From an uncultured Bacteroidota bacterium (lineage in GTDB: Bacteria > Bacteroidota > Bacteroidia > Flavobacteriales > Flavobacteriaceae): a DNA stretch of 64,000 nt. The position numbers were made by a program, and so were the translations under genes. The stretch is from the NCBI GenBank assembly GCA_913062555.1, contig CAJXVU010000006.1, positions 51,186 through 115,185 of the forward strand, written 5' to 3'. Below, in pieces: positions 10,245 to 22,100 of the stretch (its first letter is position 1; the number at the start of each line of letters is the position of its first letter). The notes under the pieces were generated by a model, which saw only the letters and a list, made by a program, of their open reading frames with translations, had not been told where the DNA came from and ran no database searches.

Positions 10245-11303
10245 ATGAAAACAAGCACATTCAATATTGATCAATTCATAAGACCAAGTATTAAGCAATT
10301 AAAGCCTTATACTTCTGCTAGGGACGAATATAAAGACCTCACAGAGAATATGTGTTTTCTTGATGCAAATGAAAACCCCTATGAAAATGGTGTTAATCGC
10401 TACCCTGATCCGCAACAAAGCAGCTTAAAATTAGTGCTTTCAGATTTAAAAAAATGCCCAATAGATAATATCCTTTTAGGAAATGGAAGTGATGAAGTTT
10501 TAGATTTAGTCTTCAGAGCATTTTGTGAACCTAAGCAAGATAACGTGATTACTTTACCACCAACTTATGGCATGTACGAAGTATTAGCAAACTTAAATGC
10601 TGTCGAAGTTAAACAAATACCTCTATCAAATAACTTTCAACCAAACGTTGAAGAAGTGTTAGCTATTCAAAACAAATACAGCAAATTATTGTTTTTATGT
10701 TCACCAAATAACCCTACTGCTAATAGTTTTGACAAAGACAAAGTAGTAGCATTAATCAAAAATTTTAGCGGTATTGTTGTAATTGATGAAGCCTATATTG
10801 ATTTTTCAGAGGAAGAGAGTTGGTTGAGCCGATTGGATGAATTTCCAAATTTAATAGTGACACAAACCTTATCAAAAGCATATGGGATGGCAGGTATAAG
10901 GTTAGGGATGTGTTTTGCATCTTCAGAAATTATTTCTGTATTAAATAAAATAAAGCCACCATATAATATCAACACATTAACACAACAAAAGGCTGTTTAC
11001 CAATTATCGGATAGTCAGTGTTATAATGATCAAATTAAGACCTTAAAAACGCAACGAAATGTTCTCAATAAAGCTCTGAAAACCATCAATTTTATCGAGG
11101 TCATATACCCATCAGATGCAAACTTTTTATTGGTTAAAGTTGATGATGCTTCCAAACGTTATCAACAGTTGGTGGATCTTGGCATGGTGATAAGAAACAG
11201 AACCAAACAATTGCATTGTGAAAATTGCTTAAGAATTACAGTGGGTACACCAGAAGAGAATAAGAAATTAATAGCAACACTTGTATTAATTTCTAAATCC
11301 TGA
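10245..11303 (+). CDS. hisC: histidinol-phosphate aminotransferase
   Basis: ENPYENGVNRYPDPQQ, SPNNPTAN, DEAYIDF, TQTLSKAYGMAGIRLG. Confidence 0.97.
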   Translation: MKTSTFNIDQFIRPSIKQLKPYTSARDEYKDLTENMCFLDANENPYENGVNRYPDPQQSSLKLVLSDLKKCPIDNILLGNGSDEVLDLVFRAFCEPKQDNVITLPPTYGMYEVLANLNAVEVKQIPLSNNFQPNVEEVLAIQNKYSKLLFLCSPNNPTANSFDKDKVVALIKNFSGIVVIDEAYIDFSEEESWLSRLDEFPNLIVTQTLSKAYGMAGIRLGMCFASSEIISVLNKIKPPYNINTLTQQKAVYQLSDSQCYNDQIKTLKTQRNVLNKALKTINFIEVIYPSDANFLLVKVDDASKRYQQLVDLGMVIRNRTKQLHCENCLRITVGTPEENKKLIATLVLISKS

Positions 11304-11386
11304 ATTCGTTTTAGGAGCGCATAAATTTGAAATATAATAATGAATTAATAGCCCTAAAATATGTTCAGGGAAATAAAAAAAGTATT

Positions 11387-12520
11387 ATGAAACGTGTATT
11401 ATTTATAGATAGAGACGGCACACTAATTAAAGAACCCGCTGACGAGCAAATTGACTCTTTTGCTAAGCTGAAGTTTTACCCTAAGGTATTTCAGTTTTTA
11501 GCTAAGATTTGCAAGGAATTGGATTTTGAGATTGTAATGGTTACCAATCAGGACGGATTGGGAACCGAAGCATATCCAGAAGCTGTGTTTTGGCCAATTC
11601 ACAATTTTATAATTGAGACGTTTTCTTCGGAAGGGGTTGTCTTTGAAGAACAGTTCATGGACCGAACATTCGCCAAAGACAATTCACCCAATAGAAAGCC
11701 AAATACCGGCTTATTAACCAAGTATTTTACCAATGGTTATGATTTAAAAAATTCTTATGTCATAGGCGATCGTTTAACCGATATAGAATTGGCTAAAAAC
11801 TTGGGAAGTAAAGGGGTTTTTATAAATGACAACACCAATTTTGGAACTGAGGAAATTACAGTACAGCGAGAAGCTTTAGATGCGTTTATTGCACTGGAAA
11901 CTAATGATTGGGAAGCAATTTATAAGTTTTTGAAAGCAAAAGAACGTACAGGTCAACTCTCAAGAAATACCAATGAAACTAAAATTGAGATTACATTAAA
12001 TCTCGATGGCACAGGAAAGAGTAATATAAATACAGGCCTCGCTTTTTTTGATCATATGCTCGACCAAATTGCACGTCACGGGCAATTGGATTTAGATATA
12101 AATGTTGATGGGGATTTGGAAGTTGATGAGCATCACACCATTGAAGACACCGCAATTGCATTAGGTGAATTATTTAATGAGGTTTTAGGAAATAAATTGG
12201 GCATTGAACGCTATGGATTTTATTTACCTATGGATGATTGCCTAGCTCAAGTGGGTATTGACTTTGGAGGTAGAAATTGGTTGGTGTGGGATGCCGATTT
12301 TAAGCGTGAAATGATTGGAAAAATGCCAACGGAAATGTTTTTGCACTTCTTTAAATCCTTTACGGATGGCGCCAAATGCAATTTAAATATTAAGGCAGAT
12401 GGCGTCAATGAGCATCATAAAATTGAGGCTATTTTTAAAGCCTTTGCAAAAGCCATAAAAATGGCCGTGAAAAGAGATGTTGAAAAAATGATTTTACCAT
12501 CAACAAAAGGAGTATTATAA
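11387..12520 (+). CDS. hisB: bifunctional histidinol-phosphatase / imidazoleglycerol-phosphate dehydratase
   Basis: [20 protein letters not shown] motif; [16 protein letters not shown] and [11 protein letters not shown]-track start 11327 likely too early. Confidence 0.95.
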   Translation: MKRVLFIDRDGTLIKEPADEQIDSFAKLKFYPKVFQFLAKICKELDFEIVMVTNQDGLGTEAYPEAVFWPIHNFIIETFSSEGVVFEEQFMDRTFAKDNSPNRKPNTGLLTKYFTNGYDLKNSYVIGDRLTDIELAKNLGSKGVFINDNTNFGTEEITVQREALDAFIALETNDWEAIYKFLKAKERTGQLSRNTNETKIEITLNLDGTGKSNINTGLAFFDHMLDQIARHGQLDLDINVDGDLEVDEHHTIEDTAIALGELFNEVLGNKLGIERYGFYLPMDDCLAQVGIDFGGRNWLVWDADFKREMIGKMPTEMFLHFFKSFTDGAKCNLNIKADGVNEHHKIEAIFKAFAKAIKMAVKRDVEKMILPSTKGVL

Positions 12521-12535
12521 ATAAATTATTGAATT

Positions 12536-13117
12536 TTGAACATTATAATTATAGATTATGGCGCTGGAAATATTAAAAGCATACAATTTGCTTTTAAACG
12601 CCTCGGTATTACTGCAGTTTTATCAAATGACCCCGATGAGATTTTAAATGCGGACAAGGTAATTTTCCCTGGAGTTGGCGAGGCCAGTAACGCCATGGAA
12701 AAGCTTAAAGAAACGGGTTTAGATGTCCTAATTCCAAATTTGAAACAACCCGTTTTAGGGATTTGCCTCGGGATGCAACTACTTTGTAAACATACAGAAG
12801 AAGGGAACACTAGAGGTTTAGGAATTTTTGATGTAGATATTAAACGATTTACAAATGCTGTGAAAGTCCCTCAAATGGGATGGAATACCATTGTTAATTT
12901 GAAATCTGAATTGTTTTCAGGAATAAAAGAAAATGAACACATGTATTTAGTGCATAGTTATTATGCCGAGCAATGCACAGAAGCCATTGCCACAACAAAT
13001 TATCAAACCAATTATGCTTCTGCATTACAACATGAAAATTTTTATGGAGTCCAATTTCATCCAGAAAAAAGCAGTACTGCAGGTGCACAAATTTTACAAA
13101 ATTTCATAAACTTATAG
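12536..13117 (+). CDS. hisH: imidazole glycerol phosphate synthase, glutaminase subunit
   Basis: IIIIDYGAGNIKS, GICLGMQLL, FYGVQFHPEKS; TTG start. Confidence 0.95.
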   Translation: MNIIIIDYGAGNIKSIQFAFKRLGITAVLSNDPDEILNADKVIFPGVGEASNAMEKLKETGLDVLIPNLKQPVLGICLGMQLLCKHTEEGNTRGLGIFDVDIKRFTNAVKVPQMGWNTIVNLKSELFSGIKENEHMYLVHSYYAEQCTEAIATTNYQTNYASALQHENFYGVQFHPEKSSTAGAQILQNFINL

Positions 13118-13164
13118 CGACTCCCTTTTAGATAGAGTTATCAATAAATAAAGCATCATATAAT

Positions 13165-13917
13165 ATGAGAGTAATACCAGCAATAGATATCATAGAAGGT
13201 AAATGTGTCCGATTGACAAAAGGAGATTATAAGACCAAGAAAATATATAATGAGAACCCTTTGGAAGTGGCCAAAATGTTTGAAGATGCTGGGATCCAAG
13301 ATTTACATGTGGTGGATTTAGATGGTGCCAAAGCAAGTCATATTGTAAATTATAAAGTGCTGGAACAAATAGCTTCAAAAACCAAATTGAATATTGATTT
13401 TGGAGGCGGATTAAAGACGAATGAAGATTTACATATCGCTTTCAATTCAGGAGCGAGCCAAATTACCGGAGGAAGTATTGCTGTGAAAAACCCAAAGATT
13501 TTCGAAGGATGGATCTCTCAATATGGATCTGATAGAATAATTTTGGGTGCCGATTGTAATAATGAAAAAATAGCGATTAATGGTTGGCAGGAAGAAAGTA
13601 CGAAAAGCGTTATTCCATTTATAGAGCGTTACCAGGAAAAAGGTATTGCATATGTGATTTGTACTGATATAGCCAAAGATGGGATGTTGGAGGGGCCTTC
13701 GTTTGAATTATACCGAAGAATTTTAAATACAGGTAATTTGTCAAATAAAGAGCAAACAAATCGCCCTTTAAAACTCATTGCCTCCGGAGGTATTTCGAGT
13801 TTTGATGAATTGCCCAAACTCGCTGAACTGGGTTGTGAAGGTGTCATTATTGGAAAAGCAATTTATGAAAACAGAATTTCATTGAAGCAATTAGAAAATT
13901 ATATAATAAATAAATAA
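13165..13917 (+). CDS. hisA: ProFAR isomerase
   Basis: [29 protein letters not shown]. Confidence 0.97.
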   Translation: MRVIPAIDIIEGKCVRLTKGDYKTKKIYNENPLEVAKMFEDAGIQDLHVVDLDGAKASHIVNYKVLEQIASKTKLNIDFGGGLKTNEDLHIAFNSGASQITGGSIAVKNPKIFEGWISQYGSDRIILGADCNNEKIAINGWQEESTKSVIPFIERYQEKGIAYVICTDIAKDGMLEGPSFELYRRILNTGNLSNKEQTNRPLKLIASGGISSFDELPKLAELGCEGVIIGKAIYENRISLKQLENYIINK

Positions 13918-13968
13918 TTGTCATAGCGAGTGTCCCGAAGCAATCTGTTTTAAAAAAAAGATAAAATT

Positions 13969-14724
13969 ATGCTAACAAAACGAATTATACCCTGCTTAGA
14001 TATCAAAAATGGACGTACTGTAAAGGGCGTTAATTTTGTAGATTTAATTGATGCTGGTGATCCTGTGGAATTGGCTAGAAAATATGCTTTAGCTGGTGCA
14101 GACGAATTAGTGTTCTTAGATATCTCGGCAACGCTTGAACAAAGAAAAACAACGCTGGATATGGTATTGCATGTGGCCGAGCAAGTAAATATTCCATTTA
14201 CCGTTGGCGGGGGGATTACATCTATTGCTGATGTCGATGCCCTTTTAAAATGTGGTGCCGATAAAGTATCAGTGAATTCCTCGGCTATTAAACGTCCTGA
14301 GCTCATTGACGAATTATCCAATAAGTTTGGAAGTCAGTGTATTGTCGTAGCCATTGATGCAAAATGCGTTAATGACCAATGGATGGTGCATTTGGCTGGT
14401 GGAACCATTCCAACTGATAAAAATCTTTTTGATTGGGCTAAAGAAGTTGAGAAACGTGGTGCGGGAGAGATTCTTTTTACATCAATGAATAATGATGGTA
14501 CTAAAAATGGCTTTGCAAATGAGGCTTTAGCAAAACTATCAGAAACTTTAAACATTCCAATTATAGCCTCTGGAGGGGCAGGATCAATTCAGCATTTTGT
14601 AGATACATTTACACTTGGTAAAGCAGATGCTGCACTGGCAGCTAGTGTGTTTCATTTTGGAGAAATACCAATTTCAGAATTAAAAAAAGAATTGAACAAT
14701 AATAATATAGAAGTCCGACTTTAA
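13969..14724 (+). CDS. hisF: imidazole glycerol phosphate synthase, cyclase subunit
   Basis: [36 protein letters not shown]. Confidence 0.97.
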   Translation: MLTKRIIPCLDIKNGRTVKGVNFVDLIDAGDPVELARKYALAGADELVFLDISATLEQRKTTLDMVLHVAEQVNIPFTVGGGITSIADVDALLKCGADKVSVNSSAIKRPELIDELSNKFGSQCIVVAIDAKCVNDQWMVHLAGGTIPTDKNLFDWAKEVEKRGAGEILFTSMNNDGTKNGFANEALAKLSETLNIPIIASGGAGSIQHFVDTFTLGKADAALAASVFHFGEIPISELKKELNNNNIEVRL

Positions 14725-14759
14725 TAATCAATCCTGTTTTGGCAGGAAATAAAAAAATT

Positions 14760-15350
14760 ATGGAAATTAAATACAATAACGAAGGATTAGTACCAGCCAT
14801 CATTCAGGATGCCGAAACTAAAGCAGTATTAATGCTAGGCTATATGAATGCAGTAGCATTTCAAAAAACTTTGGAAACTAAAAAGGTGACCTTCTATAGC
14901 AGATCTAAGCAGCGATTATGGACCAAAGGGGAGGAAAGTGGAAATTTTTTAAATTTGGTCGATCTCAAAAACGACTGTGATAATGATACTTTATTAGTTT
15001 CGGTAAATCCAGAAGGACCAACCTGTCATAAAGGAACGGATACCTGTTGGAAAGAAAATAACAATCAACAATTTGGATTTTTATCTCAATTGGAAGATGT
15101 GATTCAGGATCGTAAAGAGAACGCCAATGAAGAACGTTCATATGTCGCGTCATTATTCACAAAAGGGATTAATAAAATTGCTCAAAAAGTAGGAGAAGAG
15201 GCTGTTGAAGTAGTTATTGAAGCCAAAGACAACAACGATCACTTATTTCTTGATGAAAGTGCCGATTTATTATTCCACTATTTAATTTTACTTCAAGCAA
15301 AAGGATTTAAACTCAATGATATCGTAGAAGTTCTAAAATCCAGACATTAA
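14760..15350 (+). CDS. hisIE: bifunctional phosphoribosyl-AMP cyclohydrolase / phosphoribosyl-ATP pyrophosphatase
   Basis: FYSRSKQRLWTKGEESGN; GEEAVEVVIEAK; start set to ATG at 14760 rather than TTG 14739. Confidence 0.95.
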   Translation: MEIKYNNEGLVPAIIQDAETKAVLMLGYMNAVAFQKTLETKKVTFYSRSKQRLWTKGEESGNFLNLVDLKNDCDNDTLLVSVNPEGPTCHKGTDTCWKENNNQQFGFLSQLEDVIQDRKENANEERSYVASLFTKGINKIAQKVGEEAVEVVIEAKDNNDHLFLDESADLLFHYLILLQAKGFKLNDIVEVLKSRH

Positions 15351-15389
15351 AAATTTTGTTGTGCTTTTAAATTTCTCGTACTTGTACGC

Positions 15390-16178
15390 ATGTTTAATAA
15401 GAAGTATTATTACGTTTTTAAAGTTCAGTATTTAGGCTATCGTTTTCACGGTTGGCAAAAACAACCCAAATTAAAGACGGTGCATTTAATGATAGACAGA
15501 ACTTTAAAATATATTCTGGGTGATCAAGGGTTCAAAACTTTAGGAGCCGGGCGAACAGATGCCATGGTTTCTGCACAAGAGGCTGCTTTCGAATTGTTTT
15601 TACAAAAAGAGCCTCTGGAAAATATCGATGAATTTTTAGCACTCTTCAATCATAATTTACCACAGGACATTAGGGCCTTATCCATAAAGAAAGTTGATGA
15701 ATCCTTTAATATTATAAAAGATTCAAAACTCAAGGAATATCTTTATATGTTTGCACAAGGGAATAAGTTTCACCCGTTCTGCGCACCCCTGATGACCACT
15801 ATTTTGGAACCTTTAGATATTGAACTCATGAAAAAAGGGGCACAATTATTTCAAGGGCTTCATAATTTTAAAACTTATTGTTATAAAGCTTCCGATAATG
15901 GTATTTATCATCGAGAAATTATAACTTGTGAACTCGTAGAAAATACGGTGCTTACTGCAAATTTCTTTCCAGAACAAACCTATATACTTAGAGTAAAAGG
16001 CAAGGGATTTGGACGAAACCAAATACGATTAATGATGGGAGCACTCATCAAATTGGGTAGGGGAGATATGACGCTTGATGAAATTGTAGAGAGTTTAAAA
16101 CCGGAAAGCACTGTCGTATTGGAATATATTGCTCCACCATCAGGGCTTATTCTTAATAAAATTGAATTTGAAGAGTAA
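15390..16178 (+). CDS. TruA-family tRNA pseudouridine synthase
   Basis: YLGYRFHGWQKQP, LGAGRTDAMVSA (catalytic GRTD), GKGFGRNQIRLMMGALI. Confidence 0.85.
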   Translation: MFNKKYYYVFKVQYLGYRFHGWQKQPKLKTVHLMIDRTLKYILGDQGFKTLGAGRTDAMVSAQEAAFELFLQKEPLENIDEFLALFNHNLPQDIRALSIKKVDESFNIIKDSKLKEYLYMFAQGNKFHPFCAPLMTTILEPLDIELMKKGAQLFQGLHNFKTYCYKASDNGIYHREIITCELVENTVLTANFFPEQTYILRVKGKGFGRNQIRLMMGALIKLGRGDMTLDEIVESLKPESTVVLEYIAPPSGLILNKIEFEE

Positions 16179-16245
16179 AAAGCTTTTCGTATTTTTCAGA
16201 AGAATTTCTTTTCATTTTAATTAAAGTCTAATCAAAAAAACAAAT

Positions 16246-16923
16246 ATGAGTACCACAATCCCAAAAGAAGCTTTGACTTTTTTTAATAAACTTCATAAAA
16301 ACAATAATCGAGATTGGTTTAATGAGAATAAAGCAGAATTCAAGGCTATTGAAGCAGAGGTAAAACAGTGTTATACGACCATTTATAATGGCTTGAATAC
16401 TCATGATGAAGTTGATAAAATGAAAATGTTCAGAATTTATCGCGACGTCCGATTTTCAAAAGATAAAACACCTTATAAAACCTATTTTGGGGGAAGCTTT
16501 CATCGAAAGAAGCCTGAATTGAGAGGTGGTTATTATTTACATATTGCTCCAAATAATGAAAGTTTTTTAGCCACTGGATTTTGGGAACCAAAAAAAGAAG
16601 ATCTTTTAAGAGTTCGAAAGGAATTTGAAATGGATGCTGATGATATACGGGATATTATGAAAGAAGCTTCTTTTAAAAAAATATGGGGATCGTTTGTTGG
16701 AGATGAAGTAAAGACAGCTCCCAAGGGTTTTAATAAAGAGGACAAGAATATTGATCTGATAAAAAAGAAGCAATTTATTTTCACAAAAAAAATCACGGAT
16801 ACCGAGATCACATCTCCTAATTTTTTAAGTACTGTAGATCATTCCTTTAAAATAATTCGTCCCTTCTTTGATTATATGAGCGATGTGCTCACTACCAATC
16901 TCAATGGAGAATCTTTGTTATAA
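16246..16923 (+). CDS. DUF2461 family protein
   Basis: NNRDWFNENKAEF, RIYRDVRFSKDKTPYKTYFGGSF. Confidence 0.85.
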   Translation: MSTTIPKEALTFFNKLHKNNNRDWFNENKAEFKAIEAEVKQCYTTIYNGLNTHDEVDKMKMFRIYRDVRFSKDKTPYKTYFGGSFHRKKPELRGGYYLHIAPNNESFLATGFWEPKKEDLLRVRKEFEMDADDIRDIMKEASFKKIWGSFVGDEVKTAPKGFNKEDKNIDLIKKKQFIFTKKITDTEITSPNFLSTVDHSFKIIRPFFDYMSDVLTTNLNGESLL

Positions 16924-16952
16924 AAAAAGGCTTGAGTAATCAAGCCTTTTTT
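16922..16952. terminator. bidirectional Rho-independent terminator
   Basis: aaaaaaaggcttg agtaat caagccttttttc between convergent genes. Confidence 0.85.
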
Positions 16953-16973
16953 CTTTATAAAATCTAAATTAAT

Positions 16974-17723
16974 TTAAACTTGGCTCAATCCGCCATCAAC
17001 TTCAAGTTCAACCCCATTAATATAAGAAGCTTCGTCTGAAGCTAAGAATAATGCGGCGTTTGCAATCTCTTCAGAAGATCCGAATCGTCCTAATGGAACT
17101 TGAGCTGCGAAGCCTTTCCCCATTTCCTGAACTACGTCCATAGGCAAGTCCATTTTTCCATATAATGGCGTTTCAATTGGCCCTGGAGCAATTGAATTTA
17201 CACGTATTTTACGAGATTTCAGTTCAGAGGTTAATACTCTAGAATACGCCCTTAGTGCGCCTTTACTAGCCGAGTATATCCCTAAACCTTCAAATCCTTT
17301 TTGATGTACTACAGAATTTGTGAATAAAATGGTTCCCCCATCTTTTATTGATGGCAATGCCGCTTTTATTGCTAAGATTGGTCCTTTGACATTGATATTG
17401 AAAATTTCATCAATATGTGCTTCCGTAATTTCAGAAGCAGGGATAGGTTTTGCAATACCTGCATTTAGAAACAAAATATCGATTGCCCCATAATGTTGTG
17501 TTGCCGCTTCAATAAGACGAACATTATCAGCTGCAATTGAAACATCGGCCAAAACGGTTATAAAGTCACCGTTTAATTCTTTTGCAACTTCGTCCAATGC
17601 TTCTTGACGACGTCCTGAAAGGACAACTTTTGCACCTTCTTTTAAATACAGTTTAGCTGTTGCCAAACCAATACCACTATTCGCTCCTGTAATAATGGCT
17701 ACTTTGTTTTGTAATTTATTCAT
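16974..17723 (-). CDS. SDR family oxidoreductase
   Basis: MNKLQNKVAIITGANSGIGLATA, YSASKGAL; extension to 17756 in ORF track runs into an operator palindrome. Confidence 0.9.
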   Translation of the reverse strand: MNKLQNKVAIITGANSGIGLATAKLYLKEGAKVVLSGRRQEALDEVAKELNGDFITVLADVSIAADNVRLIEAATQHYGAIDILFLNAGIAKPIPASEITEAHIDEIFNINVKGPILAIKAALPSIKDGGTILFTNSVVHQKGFEGLGIYSASKGALRAYSRVLTSELKSRKIRVNSIAPGPIETPLYGKMDLPMDVVQEMGKGFAAQVPLGRFGSSEEIANAALFLASDEASYINGVELEVDGGLSQV

Positions 17724-17737
17724 TTTATCATTTTTTA

Positions 17738-17757
17738 TTTGAAACGAACGTTTCAAA
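17738..17757. promoter_or_regulatory. operator palindrome upstream of SDR gene (likely TetR-family site)
   Basis: TTTGAAACG-AA-CGTTTCAAA, perfect 9-bp arms. Confidence 0.8.
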
Positions 17758-17772
17758 TTGGTTCAAAAAAAA

Positions 17773-18354
17773 TTAAGTTATAGTTTGTAAAATTGAATTT
17801 ACAATACTTTGTAATTGTGTTCTATCTGTAATTAAAATAGCCGTCATTCTAAATCCTTGCAACGACGAAAATAAGTACAACGCGTAGATTTTTGAAGTCT
17901 GATTTGTATTTATGTGTCCGTCTTCCTGCCCTTTTATGATTAAATCTTCCAAAAATTGGAGCGTATGACCTTGGTTTTTCTCCAAAAATACGGTTATCGC
18001 CTTCTCATGGTTTGCCATTTCAGCTTTACAATTCGTAATGAGACAACCCTTATCAAACTTTTCCAACGAAATCAGTTTGACATATAAATCAAATAAACGC
18101 TTAATGGCATCCAAAGGATCTTCGGCCCTTAATAGGGTTTTTGAAGCTTCTCTATTAAATTTAGCTTCATATACATTTAAACATTCGAGGTATAAATCTA
18201 ACTTACTTACAAACGAATTGTAAATACTAGATCGATTCAATCCAGTAGCATCTACCAGATTTTGCAGCGAAGTAGCATTGTAGCCTTTATCGTGAAAAAC
18301 TGTTGTGGCCTGCTCCAGGACTAAGGTTCTATTGAATGATTCTGTTTTTGGCAT
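17773..18354 (-). CDS. TetR/AcrR family transcriptional regulator
   Basis: VLEQATTVFHDKGYNATSLQNLVDATGLNRSSIYNSF HTH; ATG at 18354 preferred over 18399. Confidence 0.9.
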   Translation of the reverse strand: MPKTESFNRTLVLEQATTVFHDKGYNATSLQNLVDATGLNRSSIYNSFVSKLDLYLECLNVYEAKFNREASKTLLRAEDPLDAIKRLFDLYVKLISLEKFDKGCLITNCKAEMANHEKAITVFLEKNQGHTLQFLEDLIIKGQEDGHINTNQTSKIYALYLFSSLQGFRMTAILITDRTQLQSIVNSILQTIT

Positions 18355-18359
18355 TTTAA

Positions 18360-18377
18360 TTGAAATGAACGTTTCAA
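18360..18377. promoter_or_regulatory. second operator copy at tetR promoter
   Basis: TTGAAATGAACGTTTCAA, one mismatch from the core of the palindrome at 17738-17757. Confidence 0.75.
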
Positions 18378-18416
18378 AAGTATATAAAATAATTGACATG
18401 AAACGTTAAAATTTTA

Positions 18417-18839
18417 TTAAACTGCAGCTGGGAGTTCAATAGCATCTGAAACTATGGCTTGGATACTATTTATAATGCGCTCTTTTACAAGATTCATCAT
18501 CCGTTTGTTTAATGCCGATGAATTTTCAATGTAAAGCTTATATTCTTCCACAGTAAAAAGTCCTATCACCATACCTTTCATACTATTTCTGAATTTCATA
18601 TCCTTTTGAATTGAATTCTCAATATAGAAAATCCGTTTTTCGGTAGATAATTCATAAAACACATTTTTATGTTTATGAACATAATTTTTGAACACTTCAA
18701 TAAATAAATCGTCTTGGAGTTTAATTATCGGTCGCAGTACTAAATTTTGGAACCGTTCTTCTGCACTCATTTCATTGTTAATGGTAGTCGTCATGAAATC
18801 AGGACGAACACGTTTGAGATCAAAGTTTCTAGTATTCAT
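18417..18839 (-). CDS. conserved hypothetical protein
   Basis: 140-aa ORF, clean start at intergenic boundary; no domain recognised with confidence. Confidence 0.6.
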   Translation of the reverse strand: MNTRNFDLKRVRPDFMTTTINNEMSAEERFQNLVLRPIIKLQDDLFIEVFKNYVHKHKNVFYELSTEKRIFYIENSIQKDMKFRNSMKGMVIGLFTVEEYKLYIENSSALNKRMMNLVKERIINSIQAIVSDAIELPAAV

Positions 18840-18965
18840 AATGAGAAAGATTTTTACTAAAAATATAGAATCTTTAAAAGAAAATAGTTAGAAGGGCCGA
18901 TTGTTGTTAACTGTGTTATTAACAAATGGGTGGAAAAGGCTTGATTTTTACTAACAGGAATGCGT

Positions 18966-19023
18966 ATAATTAGTATTGAGAATTAAATTTTCATCTTTGA
19001 AAACTGTTCTCAATACTAATTAT
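18966..19023. repeat. long intergenic hairpin (17-bp perfect inverted repeat with nested 6-bp stem)
   Basis: ataattagtattgagaa ... ttctcaatactaattat with inner ttttca/tgaaaa. Confidence 0.8.
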
Positions 19024-19108
19024 TTAAAAAGTCACTCAAATTGACAATAGTATATAACCCAATAAATTAAAATGGACTTTAGTCAATTAAAAGCAGATGC
19101 CAAAGTTC

Positions 19109-22100
19109 TTAATCATTGACAAACTCATCATAAGTTTTAAGTACAAAGTTTTTTAGTTTTGCCTTCTTTTTTAGTTTATCAAAATCTGCTTTAGCCATGA
19201 TGAATCGTGCTTCAATAAGTTTTAAATTGGCCATTTCAGCTGGAGAGGCAACATCATAGCTTCCTGCAATTTTACTATATAAGTCAGCCATTAACTCTCT
19301 TAATTGAGGCTCGGCCGAACTCACATAATTATCCCCAGTTGTAATTACGAGCGTCTTTTTTAAAGTAGTTAATGCCATAGCGATCTTTTCTTTGGGGTTC
19401 GTTTTAAGGATTTCATCCAATTCATAAACTATATAAGCCAAAGCTTCTATCATATGATACATTTTCATAGTCACATCGTGCTTTGTTTTCCTTTCACCTA
19501 CTGATAATCCTGAATTATCATCGTATACAACTTCAAAAATTTGTTCATAAGAAGCTTTCCCTTTTGTAAGGACTGCTTTATAGGAGCCTGCTTTCACTCT
19601 TGGAGAAGCAAATCCACCATAACTGATGGTTTTCCCTTTAGCAACTTTAGGTTGATTCATAGAATAATTCCAATACACAATATTGATGCCTTTTGATTTT
19701 CCCGGACCTAAACTGGTAATTTTACGGCCTTCAAGATCTTGTATTTCCAGAGACATTTTTCCAAAAGTATGCCGTTTGGTTAGTAAATACTTTATCTGTA
19801 CAGCCCTTGAAGGATTGGCTCCAACAAATTGGGTCTCTCCTCCAAAGTTTCCTACGAAACCTCTTTGGTCTCTCATCACAGTTGGTTTGGTTTTAAAGAA
19901 ATGTACTTTTTTTAACATCACCTCTTTATTAATTTCACGAAGCGGAGAAATATCATCGATGATAATAACACCACGACCATGTGTACCCATTACCAAATCG
20001 TTTGTTTGCTTTTGAAGATCAATAAAATGCACTGCAACCGAAGGCATATTCTCGGTAAACTTGTTCCATGTATTACCGCCATTTAAAGTGATATATAGTC
20101 CAAATTCCGTTCCTAGAAACAATAAATCAGGATTGACATAATCCTCTTGTATATTTCTCACAAACCCTTGTACATCATCAGTAATAATACTTTCCCAGGT
20201 AAGACCATAATCTGTAGTTTTATAAGTATATGGAGTCATATCTCCATTGGTGTGCCCTTCAAAAACGGCATATGCTGTGGCTTTGTCGTGTGAACTCGCT
20301 TCAATATGATACACCCAGGTATGCTTTGGTAATCCCGAAATATTATCTATAGTATTGGACCATGTTTTCCCAGCATTTTTTGTGATTTGAACATTCCCAT
20401 CATCAGTACCAACCCAGATTACATCAGCATCTAAAGGTGATTCTGCAATAGTGAAAATTGTCGTATGATTTTCTGCTCCAGAATTATCCATAGAAAGGCC
20501 TCCAGAAGCTTCTTGTTGTTGTTTATTCGCGTCGTTTGTGGTTAAATCTGGAGAAATAATTGTCCAGGAATTACCCATGTCTTCAGAAATATGTAAAAAT
20601 TGACTCCCCATATAAAAGCGATCGGGTTGATGTGAACTAATTGCCATTGGCGCATTCCAATTAAAACGCAATTTAGCATGTCCAATTTGAGGCAGCGGTT
20701 GCACCGTTTTTATTAGGCTGTTATCAACATCGTATCGCCATACGTTTGCTGCACCTTGCATCTCTGAATAAATAATATTTTTGGTAGGGTGCTTTAAGAC
20801 TCTGAAACCATCACCACCACCAATTGAATTCCAATCTCTGGCATTGATACCACCACTAGAATGGGAAGGGCCATACCAGGAACCATTGTCTTGTAGTCCA
20901 CCATATATATTATAGGGTTCAGCGTTGTCTACACTGATATGATAAAATTGAGATAATGGTAAATTTTCAACAATTTCCATTGTGGTTCCTCCATTCCAAG
21001 AACGATAAACACCACCATCGGTTCCAACAAACATACGTTCAGAATCATTTTGATCAAACACAATATCATGAATGTCTCCATGCATATTTCCCAATGTACT
21101 AAAGGTTTTGCCTCCATCTCTGGATATTGAACCCGTTAATCCTGCTTTAACAACGATATCCGGATTTTTTGGGTCAACCGTTATTCTTGAAAAATAGAAC
21201 GGGCGTACGGTAATTCCAAAGTCATTGTTTAATTGTTTCCAACTAGCGCCCGCATCGGTACTTTTGTAAAGACCTTTCTTTTTTGCTGCTTCAGCCTCAA
21301 TAACAGTATATAAAATATTCGAATCTGATGGTGCAACTGCAATCGCCAAACGACCTAATTTCCCTTCTGGAAAGCCATTATGGATTTTATTCCATGTTGA
21401 TCCGCCATCTAAAGACTTGTATAGTGCACTTTTGTCACCTCCAGAGTTGAAAGACCATCCTGTTCTTCTAAATTCCCACATTGAGGCATATAGAATATTT
21501 GGATCGTTGGGATCCATAGTTAAATCGGCACAACCCGTAGTTTTATCGAGATAGAGCACTTTATTCCAGGTTGCTCCTGCATCCAGAGACTTGTAAACAC
21601 CTCGAACATCACTATCTGACCAAAGTGCACCGAGGACAGCGACATAAATTTCATCAGAATTATTAGGATTAACAATGATATTTGCAATGCGTTCAGATTT
21701 ATCAAAGCCAAGCTTTTTCCAATTCGTTCCACCGTCTATAGATTTGTACAATCCATCTCCAATAGATACACTATTACGTGTCCATGTTTCTCCTGTGCCC
21801 ACATAAATCACATTATCTGGATCATTTGGATCAATGGCAACAGCTCCAATTGATTGGCAATAATCATCAAAAACAGGATGAAATATAGTCCCGGCATCAT
21901 TCGATTTCCATACACCACCTCCCGCAGTCCCAGCATAAATGATTTTAGAATTTGTAGGGTGGATCGCTAAATCGTTTATTCTGCCACTCATTAAGGCTGG
22001 ACCAATGTGTCGTACTCTTAGATCTCCAAATAAGGCCTTCCCTCGTTTTATAGCTTCGCTTTCCTGTGCTTGAGTTGTCAACCCAGAAATCATCAATGAA

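Noticed and set aside
13950-14321. 123-aa antisense ORF in hisF
   Set aside because: Fully antisense to conserved hisF; codon mirror artefact
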